NCBI GenBank assembly: GCA_965222005.1
Contig: OZ244935.1
Coordinates: forward strand, 682,001 to 746,000
From: CBDCTM01 sp965222005
GTDB taxonomy: Bacteria > Bacteroidota > Bacteroidia > Chitinophagales > Saprospiraceae
Direction: 5' to 3'
Length of the DNA: 64,000 nucleotides
Shown here: positions 1 through 9,886 of the stretch, piece after piece
Numbering within the stretch: position 1 is the first letter of the stretch
How the letters are laid out: each line of letters starts with the position of its first letter
The notes under the pieces: model-generated
Told to the model about the DNA's origin: nothing
What the model saw: the letters and a program-made list of their open reading frames with translations, nothing else
The model's database searches: none
Position numbers and translations under genes: made by a program

Positions 1-1
1 T

Positions 2-1639
2 AGCTGCATCGATTCTAATATGGATGGTATGCTCACAGTCACGCGTACTTATACGCTATCATTCTTTGATGTTGCCACTAACTCGTATTTTCCCTTCCAA
101 ACTTGTGATCAGGATATTAATATCACTATCGGCTCTGGCTTTAGTGCTACTTGCGATTTAAATCCGGCATTACAAACTATCTCTGGCTGTGGTGTGTCGG
201 ATTTGCCAACTCCCTATACCAATCCCGCTGACGTTTTTTCTTCTATTGTTGTGTGCGGCACTCCTATACTTATACATCAAGACATAGTATCTGGCACATG
301 CCCTATTTCCGTTACCCGAGTCTATACGCTCTTTGATGATCGAAATGGTAATATGATGCTGGATTCGGGAGAGGAATCAGAGACTTGCTTGGAAAATTTT
401 GAGATTTCTCCCCTGGCTATAACGTGGACAGCCCCTAGTGATGCCAATGAGGATGCGTGTGACTATGCAGATCAGGTAGCGGTAGATGCAGCCTTTAGTG
501 CGTGGATAGCTGCGCAGTCTGCAGCCATAGCTCCTGGAGGAGGTTGTGATCCACAGCTGAGTAATGGCGGCGGCAGTGCCCCTGCTCTGTGTACAGGAGG
601 GATGACAATGGTAAGCTGGACCATCACAGATTTATGTGAGACGATAAGTACGATAACTGCAAACTTTAACTTGACGGCCCCGAATGCAGTGACATGGACA
701 GCACCGAGTGATGCGAATGAGGATGCGTGTGACTATGCGGATCAGGCAGCGGTAGATCAGGCCTTTACGGCGTGGATAGCTGCGCAGTCTGCAGCCATAG
801 CTCCTGGAGGAGGTTGTGATCCACAGCTGAGTAATGGCGGCGGCAGTGCCCCTGCTCTGTGTACAGGAGGGATGACAACAGTCACCTGGACGATAACAGA
901 TTTATGTGAGACGATAAGTACGATAACTGCAAACTTTAACTTGACGGCCCCGAGTGCGGTGACATGGACAGCACCGAGTGATGCCAATGAGTTGTCGTGT
1001 AGTTATGCCGATCAGGCAGCAGTAGATGCAGCCTTTAGTGCGTGGACTGCTGCGCAGTCTGCAGCCATAGCTCCTGGAGGAGGTTGTACTCCACAGCTGA
1101 GTAATGGCGGTGGCAGTGCCCCTGCCCTGTGTGCAGGAGGGATGACGATGGTGACCTGGACCATCACAGATTTATGTGAAACCATCAGCACCATAACTGC
1201 AAACTTTAACCTGACGGCTCCATCTGGTCTAACGTGGACAGCTCCAGGTGATGCGAATGAGAATGCGTGTGACTATGCCGATCAGGTAGCGGTAGATGCA
1301 GCCTTTACGGCGTGGATAGCTGCGCAGTCTGCAGCCATAGCTCCTGGAGGAGGTTGTGATCCACAGCTGAGTAATGGAGGAGGTAGTGCCCCTGCCCTGT
1401 GTACAGGAGGAACGACGATGGTGACCTGGACCATCACAGATTTATGTGAAACCATCAGCACCATAACTGCAAACTTTAACTTGACGGCCCCGACTGCAGT
1501 GACATGGACAGCACCGAGTGATGCCAATGAGGATGCGTGTGACTATGCTGATCAGGCAGCGGTAGATCAGGCCTTTACGGCGTGGATAGCTGCGCAGTCT
1601 GCAGCCATAGCTCCTGGAGGAGGTTGTCTCCACAGCTGA
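2..1639 (+). CDS. Giant secreted repeat protein, upstream fragment (5'-truncated by window, ends at frameshift)
   Basis: The frame is open from the left edge, so the true start lies outside the window. The first roughly 140 codons are non-repetitive, Cys- and Thr-rich and Ig-like in flavour. Four complete 90-residue units and most of a fifth follow. The frame ends at a TGA in unit five, because one base is missing at about 1627-1629: other units read GGTTGT-ACT-CCACAG or GGTTGT-GAT-CCACAG, here GGTTGT-CT-CCACAG. The reading continues without other damage in the next frame down to 8532. Original gene and downstream fragment therefore belong together as a surface or secreted adhesin-like protein of at least 2,800 residues. 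Whether the break is real or an assembly error in a tandem repeat cannot be told from one sequence. Confidence 0.8.
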   Translation, partial: SCIDSNMDGMLTVTRTYTLSFFDVATNSYFPFQTCDQDINITIGSGFSATCDLNPALQTISGCGVSDLPTPYTNPADVFSSIVVCGTPILIHQDIVSGTCPISVTRVYTLFDDRNGNMMLDSGEESETCLENFEISPLAITWTAPSDANEDACDYADQVAVDAAFSAWIAAQSAAIAPGGGCDPQLSNGGGSAPALCTGGMTMVSWTITDLCETISTITANFNLTAPNAVTWTAPSDANEDACDYADQAAVDQAFTAWIAAQSAAIAPGGGCDPQLSNGGGSAPALCTGGMTTVTWTITDLCETISTITANFNLTAPSAVTWTAPSDANELSCSYADQAAVDAAFSAWTAAQSAAIAPGGGCTPQLSNGGGSAPALCAGGMTMVTWTITDLCETISTITANFNLTAPSGLTWTAPGDANENACDYADQVAVDAAFTAWIAAQSAAIAPGGGCDPQLSNGGGSAPALCTGGTTMVTWTITDLCETISTITANFNLTAPTAVTWTAPSDANEDACDYADQAAVDQAFTAWIAAQSAAIAPGGGCLHS

Positions 1640-4600
1640 GTAATGGCGGTGGCAGTGCCCCTGCTCTGTGTGCAGGAGGGATGACAACAGTCACCTGGAC
1701 GATAACAGATTTATGTGAGACGATAAGTACGATAACTGCAAACTTTAACTTGACGGCCCCGACTGCAGTGACATGGACAGCACCGAGTGATGCGAATGAG
1801 GATGCGTGTGACTATGCGGATCAGGCAGCGGTAGATCAGGCCTTTACGGCGTGGATAGCTGCGCAGTCTGCAGCCATAGCTCCTGGAGGAGGTTGTGCTC
1901 CACAGCTGAGCAATGGAGGAGGTAGTGCCCCTGCCCTGTGTACAGGAGGGATGACAACAGTCACCTGGACGATAACAGATTTATGTGAGACGATAAGTAC
2001 GATAACTGCAAACTTTAACTTGACGGCCCCGACTGCAGTGACATGGACAGCACCGAGTGATGCCAATGAGGATGCGTGTGACTATGCTGATCAGGCAGCG
2101 GTAGATCAGGCCTTTACGGCGTGGATAGCTGCGCAGTCTGCAGCCATAGCTCCTGGAGGAGGTTGTACTCCACAGCTGAGTAATGGCGGTGGCAGTGCCC
2201 CTGCTCTGTGTGCAGGAGGGATGACAACAGTCACCTGGACGATAACAGATTTATGTGAGACGATAAGTACGATAACTGCAAACTTTAACTTGACGGCCCC
2301 GACTGCAGTGACATGGACAGCACCGAGTGATGCCAATGAGGATGCGTGTGACTATGCGGATCAGGCAGCGGTAGATCAGGCCTTTACGGCATGGATAGCT
2401 GCGCAGTCTGCAGCCATAGCTCCTGGAGGAGGTTGTACTCCACAGCTGAGTAATGGCGGTGGCAGTGCCCCTGCTCTGTGTGCAGGAGGGATGACAACAG
2501 TCACCTGGACGATAACAGATTTATGTGAGACGATAAGTACGATAACTGCAAACTTTAACTTGACGGCCCCGACTGCAGTGACATGGACAGCACCGAGTGA
2601 TGCCAATGAGGATGCGTGTGACTATGCGGATCAGGCAGCGGTAGATCAGGCCTTTACGGCATGGATAGCTGCGCAGTCTGCAGCCATAGCTCCTGGAGGA
2701 GGTTGTACTCCACAGCTGAGTAATGGCGGTGGCAGTGCCCCTGCTCTGTGTGCAGGAGGGATCACAACAGTCACCTGGACGATAACAGATTTATGTGAGA
2801 CGATAAGTACGATAAGTGCGAGCTTTAACCTGATGGCCCCGACTGCAGTGACATGGACAGCACCGAGTGATGCCAATGAGGATGCGTGTGACTATGCGGA
2901 TCAGGCAGCGGTAGATCAGGCCTTTACGGCGTGGATTGCTGCGCAGTCTGCAGCCATAGCTCCTGGAGGAGGTTGTACTCCACAGCTGAGTAATGGCGGT
3001 GGCAGTGCCCCTGCTCTGTGTACAGGAGGGATGACAACAGTCACCTGGACGATAACAGATTTATGTGAGACGATAAGTACGATAAGTGCGAGCTTTAACC
3101 TGATGGCCCCGAATGCAGTGACATGGACAGCACCGAGTGATGCGAATGAGAATGCGTGTGACTATGCCGATCAGGTAGCGGTAGATGCAGCCTTTACGGC
3201 ATGGATAGCTGCGCAGTCTGCAGCCATAGCTCCTGGAGGAGGTTGTACTCCACAGCTGAGTAATGGCGGCGGCAGTGCCCCTGCTCTGTGTGCAGGAGGG
3301 ATCACAACAGTCACCTGGACCATCACAGATTTATGTGAGACGATAAGTACGATAACTGCAAACTTTAACTTGACGGCCCCGACTGCAGTGACATGGACAG
3401 CACCGAGTGATGCGAATGAGGATGCGTGTGACTATGCGGATCAGGCGGCAGTAGATGCAGCCTTTAGTGCGTGGATTGCTGCGCAGTCTGCAGCCATAGC
3501 TCCTGGAGGAGGTTGTACTCCACAGCTGAGTAATGGCGGCGGCAGTGCCCCTGCCCTGTGTGCAGGAGGGATGACAACAGTCACCTGGACGATAACAGAT
3601 TTATGTGAGACGATAAGTACGATAACTGCAAACTTTAACTTGACGGCCCCGACTGCAGTGACATGGACAGCACCGAGTGATGCCAATGAGGATGCGTGTG
3701 ACTATGCGGATCAGGTAGCGGTAGATCAGGCCTTTACGGCGTGGATTGCTGCGCAGTCTGCAGCCATAGCTCCTGGAGGAGGTTGTACTCCACAGCTGAG
3801 TAATGGCGGTGGCAGTGCCCCTGCTCTGTGTACAGGAGGGATGACAACAGTCACCTGGACGATAACAGATTTATGTGAGACGATAAGTACGATAAGTGCG
3901 AGCTTTAACCTGATGGCCCCGAATGCAGTGACATGGACAGCACCGAGTGATGCGAATGAGAATGCGTGTGACTATGCCGATCAGGTAGCGGTAGATGCAG
4001 CCTTTACGGCGTGGATTGCTGCGCAGTCTGCAGCCATAGCTCCTGGAGGAGGTTGTACTCCACAGCTGAGTAATGGCGGCGGCAGTGCCCCTGCTCTGTG
4101 TGCAGGAGGGATCACAACAGTCACCTGGACCATCACAGATTTATGTGAGACGATAAGTACGATAACTGCAAACTTTAACTTGACGGCCCCGACTGCAGTG
4201 ACATGGACAGCACCGAGTGATGCGAATGAGGATGCGTGTGACTATGCGGATCAGGCAGCGGTAGATCAGGCCTTTACGGCGTGGATAGCTGCGCAGTCTG
4301 CAGCCATAGCTCCTGGAGGAGGTTGTACTCCACAGCTGAGTAATGGCGGCGGCAGTGCCCCTGCCCTGTGTGCAGGAGGGATGACAACAGTCACCTGGAC
4401 CATCACAGATTTATGTGAGACGATAAGTACGATAAGTGCAAACTTTAACTTGACGGCCCCGAGTGCAGTGACATGGACAGCACCGAGTGATGCGAATGAG
4501 GATGCGTGTGACTATGCGGATCAGGCGGCAGTAGATGCGGCCTTTACGGCGTGGATTGCTGCGCAGTCTGCAGCCATAGCTCCTGGAGGAGGTTGTGATC

Positions 4601-6089
4601 CACAGCTGAGTAATGGCGGTGGCAGTGCCCCTGCTCTGTGTGCAGGAGGGATGACAACAGTCACCTGGACGATTACAGATTTATGTGAGACGATAAGTAC
4701 GATAACTGCAAACTTTAACTTGACGGCCCCGACTGCAGTGACATGGACAGCACCGAGTGATGCGAATGAGGATGCGTGTGACTATGCGGATCAGGCAGCG
4801 GTAGATCAGGCCTTTACGGCGTGGATTGCTGCGCAGTCTGCAGCCATAGCTCCTGGAGGAGGTTGTGATCCACAGCTGAGTAATGGAGGTGGCAGTGCCC
4901 CTGCTCTGTGTACAGGAGGGATGACAATGGTAAGCTGGACCATCACAGATTTATGTGAGACGATAAGTACGATAACTGCAAACTTTAACCTGACGGCCCC
5001 GACTGCAGTGACATGGACAGCACCGAGTGATGCGAATGAGGATGCGTGTGACTATGCGGATCAGGCAGCGGTAGATCAGGCCTTTACGGCGTGGATTGCT
5101 GCGCAGTCTGCAGCCATAGCTCCTGGAGGAGGTTGTACTCCACAGCTGAGTAATGGAGGTGGCAGTGCCCCTGCTCTGTGTACAGGAGGGATGACAATGG
5201 TAAGCTGGACCATCACAGATTTATGTGAGACGATAAGTACGATAACTGCAAACTTTAACCTGACGGCCCCGACTGCAGTGACATGGACAGCACCGAGTGA
5301 TGCGAATGAGGATGCGTGTGACTATGCGGATCAGGCAGCGGTAGATCAGGCCTTTACGGCATGGATAGCTGCGCAGTCTGCAGCCATAGCTCCTGGAGGA
5401 GGTTGTACTCCACAGCTGAGTAATGGCGGCGGCAGTGCCCCTGCTCTGTGTGCAGGAGGGATGACAACAGTCACCTGGACGATAACAGATTTATGTGAGA
5501 CGATAAGTACGATAACTGCAAACTTTAACCTGACGGCCCCGACTGCGGTGACATGGACAGCACCGAGTGATGCGAATGAGGATGCGTGTGACTATGCGGA
5601 TCAGGCGGCAGTAGATCAGGCCTTTACGGCGTGGATTGCTGCGCAGTCTGCAGCCATAGCTCCTGGAGGAGGTTGTACTCCACAGCTGAGTAATGGCGGC
5701 GGCAGTGCCCCTGCTCTGTGTACAGGAGGGATGACAATGGTAAGCTGGACCATCACAGATTTATGTGAGACGATAAGTACGATAAGTGCGAGCTTTAACC
5801 TGATGGCTCCGAATGCGGTGACATGGACAGCACCGAGTGATGCGAATGAGGATGCGTGTGACTATGCGGATCAGGCAGCAGTAGATGCAGCCTTTAGTGC
5901 GTGGATTGCTGCGCAGTCTGCAGCCATAGCTCCTGGAGGAGGTTGTACTCCACAGCTGAGTAATGGCGGTGGCAGTGCCCCTGCTCTGTGTACAGGAGGG
6001 ATGACAACAGTCACCTGGACCATCACAGATTTATGTGAGACGATAAGTACGATAAGTGCAAACTTTAACTTGACCGCAGCACCGGCAAT
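421..6089 (+). repeat. 21 tandem 270-bp coding repeats (90 aa each)
   Basis: Units start at 421, 691, 961, 1231, 1501, then 1770 and every 270 bp to 5820. The unit at 1501 is 269 bp long because of the one-base deletion. Each encodes a 90-residue module beginning WTAPSDANE with four Cys, in the contexts ACDYAD, GGGC, ALC and DLCE. Units differ at a few recurring alternative positions (GGGCT/GGGCD, CTGG/CAGG, TTVTW/TMVSW, TANFNLT/SASFNLM, VDQAF/VDAAF) that are reshuffled between units. Units at 2850, 3120 and 3390 closely match those at 3660, 3930 and 4200, so an 810-bp three-unit block appears to have been duplicated. The near-identity at DNA level points to recent expansion and gene conversion. 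Confidence 0.97.
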
Positions 6090-8532
6090 CACAATAAGCT
6101 GTCCAGCAGATGCCACAGAGCCTGCTTGCCAGAGCCAAGCAGCAATAGATGCCGCCTTTAGTAACTGGCTGAGCCAGTTTACAGGTGGAGGGGGTTGTAA
6201 TGCAACGGGTAGTTTTAGTCCAATGAGTCCAACGGCTCCTTCTAATTGCGGAGGTGTTACAGTAGTAACTTGGACAGTGGATGATAGCGGGGATGGTTCA
6301 ATATGTACAAGTCCCATGAGTTGTACACGCAGTTTTACAGTAAATTTAGCGCCAGCAATTACGATAAGCTGTCCAGCGGATGTCACAGAGCCTGCTTGCC
6401 AGAGCCAGGCAGCGATAGATGCTGCCTTTGCATCTTGGATTTTAGCTTTTTCTGGAGATGGAGGTTGTGGTGTAGTAAACGGATCCTATAGTGTTACCGG
6501 AGGAGGTCCTTTAGAAGCGCCATCAAACTGTGGCGGAGCGATAGAGGTAACCTGGACAGTAGATGATAATGGGCCAGGATCAGAATGCACCCCACCCATG
6601 AGTTGTACACGCAGCTTTACGGTGACTGATGCTCCCATCCCCTCCTTCGATATTGATCCCGACCCGATCGCCGACATCACCTGCCTGGATGAACTGCCAG
6701 AGCAGCAGGATATTACAGCTTCCACAACTTGCGGGCCGCTGACGGTAGTGAAAAGCATAGATCCATATACTGTGGATATCTGTAATGGTTATTCGGTGAC
6801 GCACCGGTGGATGGCAATGGATGATTGTGGCAATAGCATAGAAACCACGCGCACATTTAATGTAAATCCGGTACCGCTGAAAGTAGAATGTAGCATGGAA
6901 AATGACAATAAGAGTTATATTTCTGTAGAATGCTCCGATGATATTTTTGTGAGCGAGGCCGACATAAAAGTTACCTCATGTAGTGATTACGAAGTCATGA
7001 TATTTGCTGTAGATACTTTGGGTACGCCGGACTGTCCGAATGCGACCTATCGCTTTGATTACGTTGTGATGAATGATTGTGGAGAGATGGAAATATTGCG
7101 TAAGGAGTATCGCCTTGAATCGCCGGCACCAGCGGTAAGTTGCAATTTTGGAAGTTACAGAGATGAAATGCGAGTAGAGTGTTTCGATGAAATACAAGCC
7201 CTTTTGGATTTGGGTATGACAACAGTTGAAACTACAATCCACTGCGGATTAGTAGCAGAGATTATCAATTTTAGAGGCCCCTTTGTACCGGAGATTGGCC
7301 CCAATTGCGATGGTCAGCGGTATGAAATAGAGTATTCCTTAGAGGATTCTTGTGGTAGATATATCTGCTGTATTCGTACCATTATTATTGACAATGACGG
7401 GCCTGTATTTGAAGAAGAAGATATTCCAGAAGATGTTACGGTCTTGTGTGATCAAGTACCCTCTCCTCCAATGCTCGAAGCCTCATTTGTATGCGAACCA
7501 GTGGGTGTCAAGTTTGATGAATATACCATTCCTGCTAATCCAATTGGAGAGGATTATGTATTGGTAAGAACCTGGACAGCTGATGATAACTGTGCAGAAA
7601 CTACTAGCGTAAGCCAGCGCATCACGGTAGTTTGTAATGAGGTTTGTACATTTACTCAGGGTTTTTGGGGCGTGCCAAATGGAAAAGACCCGGATGGATT
7701 GACTACCCAGGAACTACTCGACGAACTAGTAACGCCGCAAAATCCGGTGATTGTTGGTGCCGGGAATAACATCCTGACCATTGAAGATGGAGAGTGCATC
7801 ATTGAGTTGCTTCCGGCAGGAGGGCCCTCATCTGCTTTTCCAGGCAACACTGGATTGATAACGATAAATGAGATGGACTGTGATGTAGATCCTATTCCGA
7901 CTAAACGTGACGGCACGTTGCGCAATACTTTGGCAGGACAAGTCATTGCACTCACCTTAAATATTCGCTACGATCCTGATAGTGTGCTTTGCAATTTGCG
8001 CCTGATTGATCAGCTTTGTGCAGAAATCCACGAGGATGTGATCGAAGAATTGGATGATCCGGAGGCTACGGTTTGCGATTTACTGGAATTGGCCAACGAA
8101 GCATTGGGTGGAGAATTAGAGACCCCTAAGCTATTTGATAAGCTCAATGAGTCAATTACGAATATCAATGAATATTACAATCAATGCGCACCGATTGTTT
8201 GCAATCAGGACTTTGCGGGTACTCCGAATAGCAGCAAAAATTCTTCGCGTATCGGAAGCGAGCAGTCAGACGATCAAGCATTTAAGCTTTGGCCCAATCC
8301 TACGCATGACGAAGTAAATGTCCTGTTGCTGTCAAAGGGTGAACAATTTGCCGATATTCGGATAGTCGATCATTCGGGTAGAGTTTACCACACGGAAAAG
8401 GTCGAATTCTTGTTAGGCGAGAATATATTCACTTTCGATGTCAGTGAAATGCCTGCACGCATTTATTACATACAGATACACTCGAAAGATGAACTACTCA
8501 TTGGCCGGTTTGCTAAAATTGGCTTGGAATAG
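1582..8532 (+). CDS. Giant T9SS-secreted repeat protein, downstream fragment with C-terminal sorting domain
   Basis: This is the continuation of the broken giant gene; true reading resumes at about 1629, and the ATG at 1582 lies out of frame with the repeat sense until then. It holds the last 16 WTAPSDANE units, two related 90-residue CPADxTEPAC units, several Cys-rich Ig/HYR-like segments to about 7640, and a distinct domain starting CTFTQGFWG. The last 80 residues start FKLWPNPTHDEVNVLL and end in short beta-strand segments, the form of a type A T9SS sorting domain, which is cleaved and anchors or releases proteins at the cell surface. The likely role is adhesion or surface-layer structure, possibly disulfide-stabilised. 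No catalytic motif was seen. A rho-independent terminator follows at 8562. Confidence 0.88.
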   Translation: MDSCAVCSHSSWRRLSPQLSNGGGSAPALCAGGMTTVTWTITDLCETISTITANFNLTAPTAVTWTAPSDANEDACDYADQAAVDQAFTAWIAAQSAAIAPGGGCAPQLSNGGGSAPALCTGGMTTVTWTITDLCETISTITANFNLTAPTAVTWTAPSDANEDACDYADQAAVDQAFTAWIAAQSAAIAPGGGCTPQLSNGGGSAPALCAGGMTTVTWTITDLCETISTITANFNLTAPTAVTWTAPSDANEDACDYADQAAVDQAFTAWIAAQSAAIAPGGGCTPQLSNGGGSAPALCAGGMTTVTWTITDLCETISTITANFNLTAPTAVTWTAPSDANEDACDYADQAAVDQAFTAWIAAQSAAIAPGGGCTPQLSNGGGSAPALCAGGITTVTWTITDLCETISTISASFNLMAPTAVTWTAPSDANEDACDYADQAAVDQAFTAWIAAQSAAIAPGGGCTPQLSNGGGSAPALCTGGMTTVTWTITDLCETISTISASFNLMAPNAVTWTAPSDANENACDYADQVAVDAAFTAWIAAQSAAIAPGGGCTPQLSNGGGSAPALCAGGITTVTWTITDLCETISTITANFNLTAPTAVTWTAPSDANEDACDYADQAAVDAAFSAWIAAQSAAIAPGGGCTPQLSNGGGSAPALCAGGMTTVTWTITDLCETISTITANFNLTAPTAVTWTAPSDANEDACDYADQVAVDQAFTAWIAAQSAAIAPGGGCTPQLSNGGGSAPALCTGGMTTVTWTITDLCETISTISASFNLMAPNAVTWTAPSDANENACDYADQVAVDAAFTAWIAAQSAAIAPGGGCTPQLSNGGGSAPALCAGGITTVTWTITDLCETISTITANFNLTAPTAVTWTAPSDANEDACDYADQAAVDQAFTAWIAAQSAAIAPGGGCTPQLSNGGGSAPALCAGGMTTVTWTITDLCETISTISANFNLTAPSAVTWTAPSDANEDACDYADQAAVDAAFTAWIAAQSAAIAPGGGCDPQLSNGGGSAPALCAGGMTTVTWTITDLCETISTITANFNLTAPTAVTWTAPSDANEDACDYADQAAVDQAFTAWIAAQSAAIAPGGGCDPQLSNGGGSAPALCTGGMTMVSWTITDLCETISTITANFNLTAPTAVTWTAPSDANEDACDYADQAAVDQAFTAWIAAQSAAIAPGGGCTPQLSNGGGSAPALCTGGMTMVSWTITDLCETISTITANFNLTAPTAVTWTAPSDANEDACDYADQAAVDQAFTAWIAAQSAAIAPGGGCTPQLSNGGGSAPALCAGGMTTVTWTITDLCETISTITANFNLTAPTAVTWTAPSDANEDACDYADQAAVDQAFTAWIAAQSAAIAPGGGCTPQLSNGGGSAPALCTGGMTMVSWTITDLCETISTISASFNLMAPNAVTWTAPSDANEDACDYADQAAVDAAFSAWIAAQSAAIAPGGGCTPQLSNGGGSAPALCTGGMTTVTWTITDLCETISTISANFNLTAAPAITISCPADATEPACQSQAAIDAAFSNWLSQFTGGGGCNATGSFSPMSPTAPSNCGGVTVVTWTVDDSGDGSICTSPMSCTRSFTVNLAPAITISCPADVTEPACQSQAAIDAAFASWILAFSGDGGCGVVNGSYSVTGGGPLEAPSNCGGAIEVTWTVDDNGPGSECTPPMSCTRSFTVTDAPIPSFDIDPDPIADITCLDELPEQQDITASTTCGPLTVVKSIDPYTVDICNGYSVTHRWMAMDDCGNSIETTRTFNVNPVPLKVECSMENDNKSYISVECSDDIFVSEADIKVTSCSDYEVMIFAVDTLGTPDCPNATYRFDYVVMNDCGEMEILRKEYRLESPAPAVSCNFGSYRDEMRVECFDEIQALLDLGMTTVETTIHCGLVAEIINFRGPFVPEIGPNCDGQRYEIEYSLEDSCGRYICCIRTIIIDNDGPVFEEEDIPEDVTVLCDQVPSPPMLEASFVCEPVGVKFDEYTIPANPIGEDYVLVRTWTADDNCAETTSVSQRITVVCNEVCTFTQGFWGVPNGKDPDGLTTQELLDELVTPQNPVIVGAGNNILTIEDGECIIELLPAGGPSSAFPGNTGLITINEMDCDVDPIPTKRDGTLRNTLAGQVIALTLNIRYDPDSVLCNLRLIDQLCAEIHEDVIEELDDPEATVCDLLELANEALGGELETPKLFDKLNESITNINEYYNQCAPIVCNQDFAGTPNSSKNSSRIGSEQSDDQAFKLWPNPTHDEVNVLLLSKGEQFADIRIVDHSGRVYHTEKVEFLLGENIFTFDVSEMPARIYYIQIHSKDELLIGRFAKIGLE
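6090..6629 (+). repeat. Two divergent 270-bp coding repeats following the main array
   Basis: Two further units keep the 270-bp period (6090 and 6360) and match each other strongly: both begin ITISCPAD, continue TEPACQSQAAIDAAF and end MSCTRSFTV. They share the AVDAAF/AIDAAF, GGGC and VTWT landmarks with the main array, so they look like an older, diverged version of the same 90-residue module that has not been homogenised. Confidence 0.88.
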
Positions 8533-8561
8533 ATTTCGGAAGTTTAGTAGTAGTTTTAACT

Positions 8562-8599
8562 CAGGCTCGTTAGTATTTACTGGCGGGCCTGGGTTTTTT
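8562..8599 (+). terminator. Rho-independent terminator of the giant repeat gene
   Basis: CAGGCTCG at 8562-8569 pairs with CGGGCCTG at 8584-8591 (one G-T pair), a 14-nt loop separates them, and GG plus a run of six T follows. It lies 30 bp after the stop of the repeat gene and between two convergent genes. Confidence 0.8.
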
Positions 8600-8621
8600 G
8601 CCTATCAGGCAAGTGATAAAC

Positions 8622-9830
8622 TCACTTTGCTGGTACGCTGGCGTGAAAATCGCGGAAGATGCGCTCCGCATAATCGTCGAGCAGATTCAAAACCCGCTGC
8701 CGCTCTTTTGATTGCACAATCATGCCAACATGGTGCGCCTTGTCAATTTTCCAAATCACTTCGGGATCGTCAAAGGCTGTCATGTCGGGCTGTTCAAACC
8801 GACTCAGTGAAACGATGATGCCAGCATAATCTTTGCGCACCTTCGGAAGGTGGTAGGCTTTTCCTTTTGCTATTGCTGTTTCTATCTTTGCCCATTCAGC
8901 CCACAAATTGATGCCCGAACTGGCTTCCACCATCTCTGCCAGATGTGCTCCGCCAACGCGACTCGAAGTTTCCAGAAAATAAAACTTTCCGTCTTCATTG
9001 GATTTAATAAATTCAGTATGCGAAGCACTGGATTGCATACCAAAAGCTTCCATCACCTGGCTGGTCAGCTTTTGCAAAGCCTTGTCGTCACTGCCGCCAA
9101 ATTCTGAAATATGCGAGCGAAATATTCCACCGCCATGTGCCACTTCGAAAGGCGTGTTGAGGTATTGCGATACGCTGCAAAACAACTGCTTGCCATTCAT
9201 ACTCAAAGCATCGGCATGATAAACTGCACCAGGTTTGAATTGCTCTACCAGATACTCATGTCGCTTTTCGCCCAACTCATTGAGTACTTCCCAAAGCTCT
9301 TCTGCACTATGAACCTTGCGGATACCGGTAGCAGAAGCCTCGCCGCGTGGTTTTACCACCCAGGGCGGAGCAGCCGATTGAGTGAAAGCATGTATGTCGG
9401 CATCGTGAAAGAGGGAACTGAACGGAGGCACCGGAATACCTGCCTCCTGCGCTTTGATGCGCATGGCCAGCTTATCGCGGAAGTAGCGGTAAGTAGTTTG
9501 CCCCATGCCGGGTATGCGAAAATGTTCGCGCATCAAGGCAGCTTTTTCCACGTCAAAATCATCCAATGCGATGATGCGATCCACACGCTCAGAACGCATA
9601 AAATGCGCCAGACCGCCAATGACATCGTCCATATTCCAAACGCAATGTCTTATTTCCTGGACAAAGAAAATATCATCCAGGCTTTCACGAGGCCAGGCTT
9701 CTTTTTCCAGCTCTTTAGAGGTAACGAGAAAAACGCGATTGCCGGCAGCTTTGCAGGCGCGCAAAAAGGCCTCGCCTTTGAATTCGCTGGAGAGGCAGAG
9801 GAAGGTGAGGGGCTGGGTATTGGTTGTCAT
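8622..9830 (-). CDS. ATP-grasp domain carboxylate-amine ligase-like enzyme
   Basis: A 403-residue soluble protein. The N-terminal part (LTFLCLSSEFKGEAFLRAC) looks like the Rossmann-like pre-ATP-grasp domain. The central part has typical ATP-grasp features: FRDKLAMRIKAQEAGIPVPP, the nucleotide-binding PPWVVKPRGEASATGIRKV, the EYLVEQF segment, and the metal-binding end FYFLETSSRVGGAHL. Family members join a carboxylate to an amine or similar nucleophile with ATP; the substrate cannot be named here. The start at 9830 is chosen because the longer frame adds 17 residues of unrelated character and GAAGGAT lies directly before this ATG. It is convergent with the giant repeat gene and downstream of the hairpin-rich gap at 9.9-10.1 kb. 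Confidence 0.82.
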   Translation of the reverse strand: MTTNTQPLTFLCLSSEFKGEAFLRACKAAGNRVFLVTSKELEKEAWPRESLDDIFFVQEIRHCVWNMDDVIGGLAHFMRSERVDRIIALDDFDVEKAALMREHFRIPGMGQTTYRYFRDKLAMRIKAQEAGIPVPPFSSLFHDADIHAFTQSAAPPWVVKPRGEASATGIRKVHSAEELWEVLNELGEKRHEYLVEQFKPGAVYHADALSMNGKQLFCSVSQYLNTPFEVAHGGGIFRSHISEFGGSDDKALQKLTSQVMEAFGMQSSASHTEFIKSNEDGKFYFLETSSRVGGAHLAEMVEASSGINLWAEWAKIETAIAKGKAYHLPKVRKDYAGIIVSLSRFEQPDMTAFDDPEVIWKIDKAHHVGMIVQSKERQRVLNLLDDYAERIFRDFHASVPAK

Positions 9831-9886
9831 ATCCTTCGTTGAGTGTAATCGGATAGTTGAAGATATACAATATATACTCAAAATAA

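Noticed and set aside
757..3686. Repeated leftward open frames of 76-81 residues (757-987, 1282-1527, 1836-2066, 2106-2336 and others)
   Set aside because: They are the mirror of the 270-bp repeat in another frame. They recur only because the repeat recurs, have no start signals, and encode no recognisable domain.
421..6089. Possible CRISPR array, suggested by strict periodicity
   Set aside because: The whole 270-bp unit is coding and nearly identical; there are no unique spacers of 25-45 bp and no cas genes.
9111..9842. 243-residue rightward frame
   Set aside because: Antisense to the ATP-grasp gene; its codons mirror that gene and it has no domain pattern.
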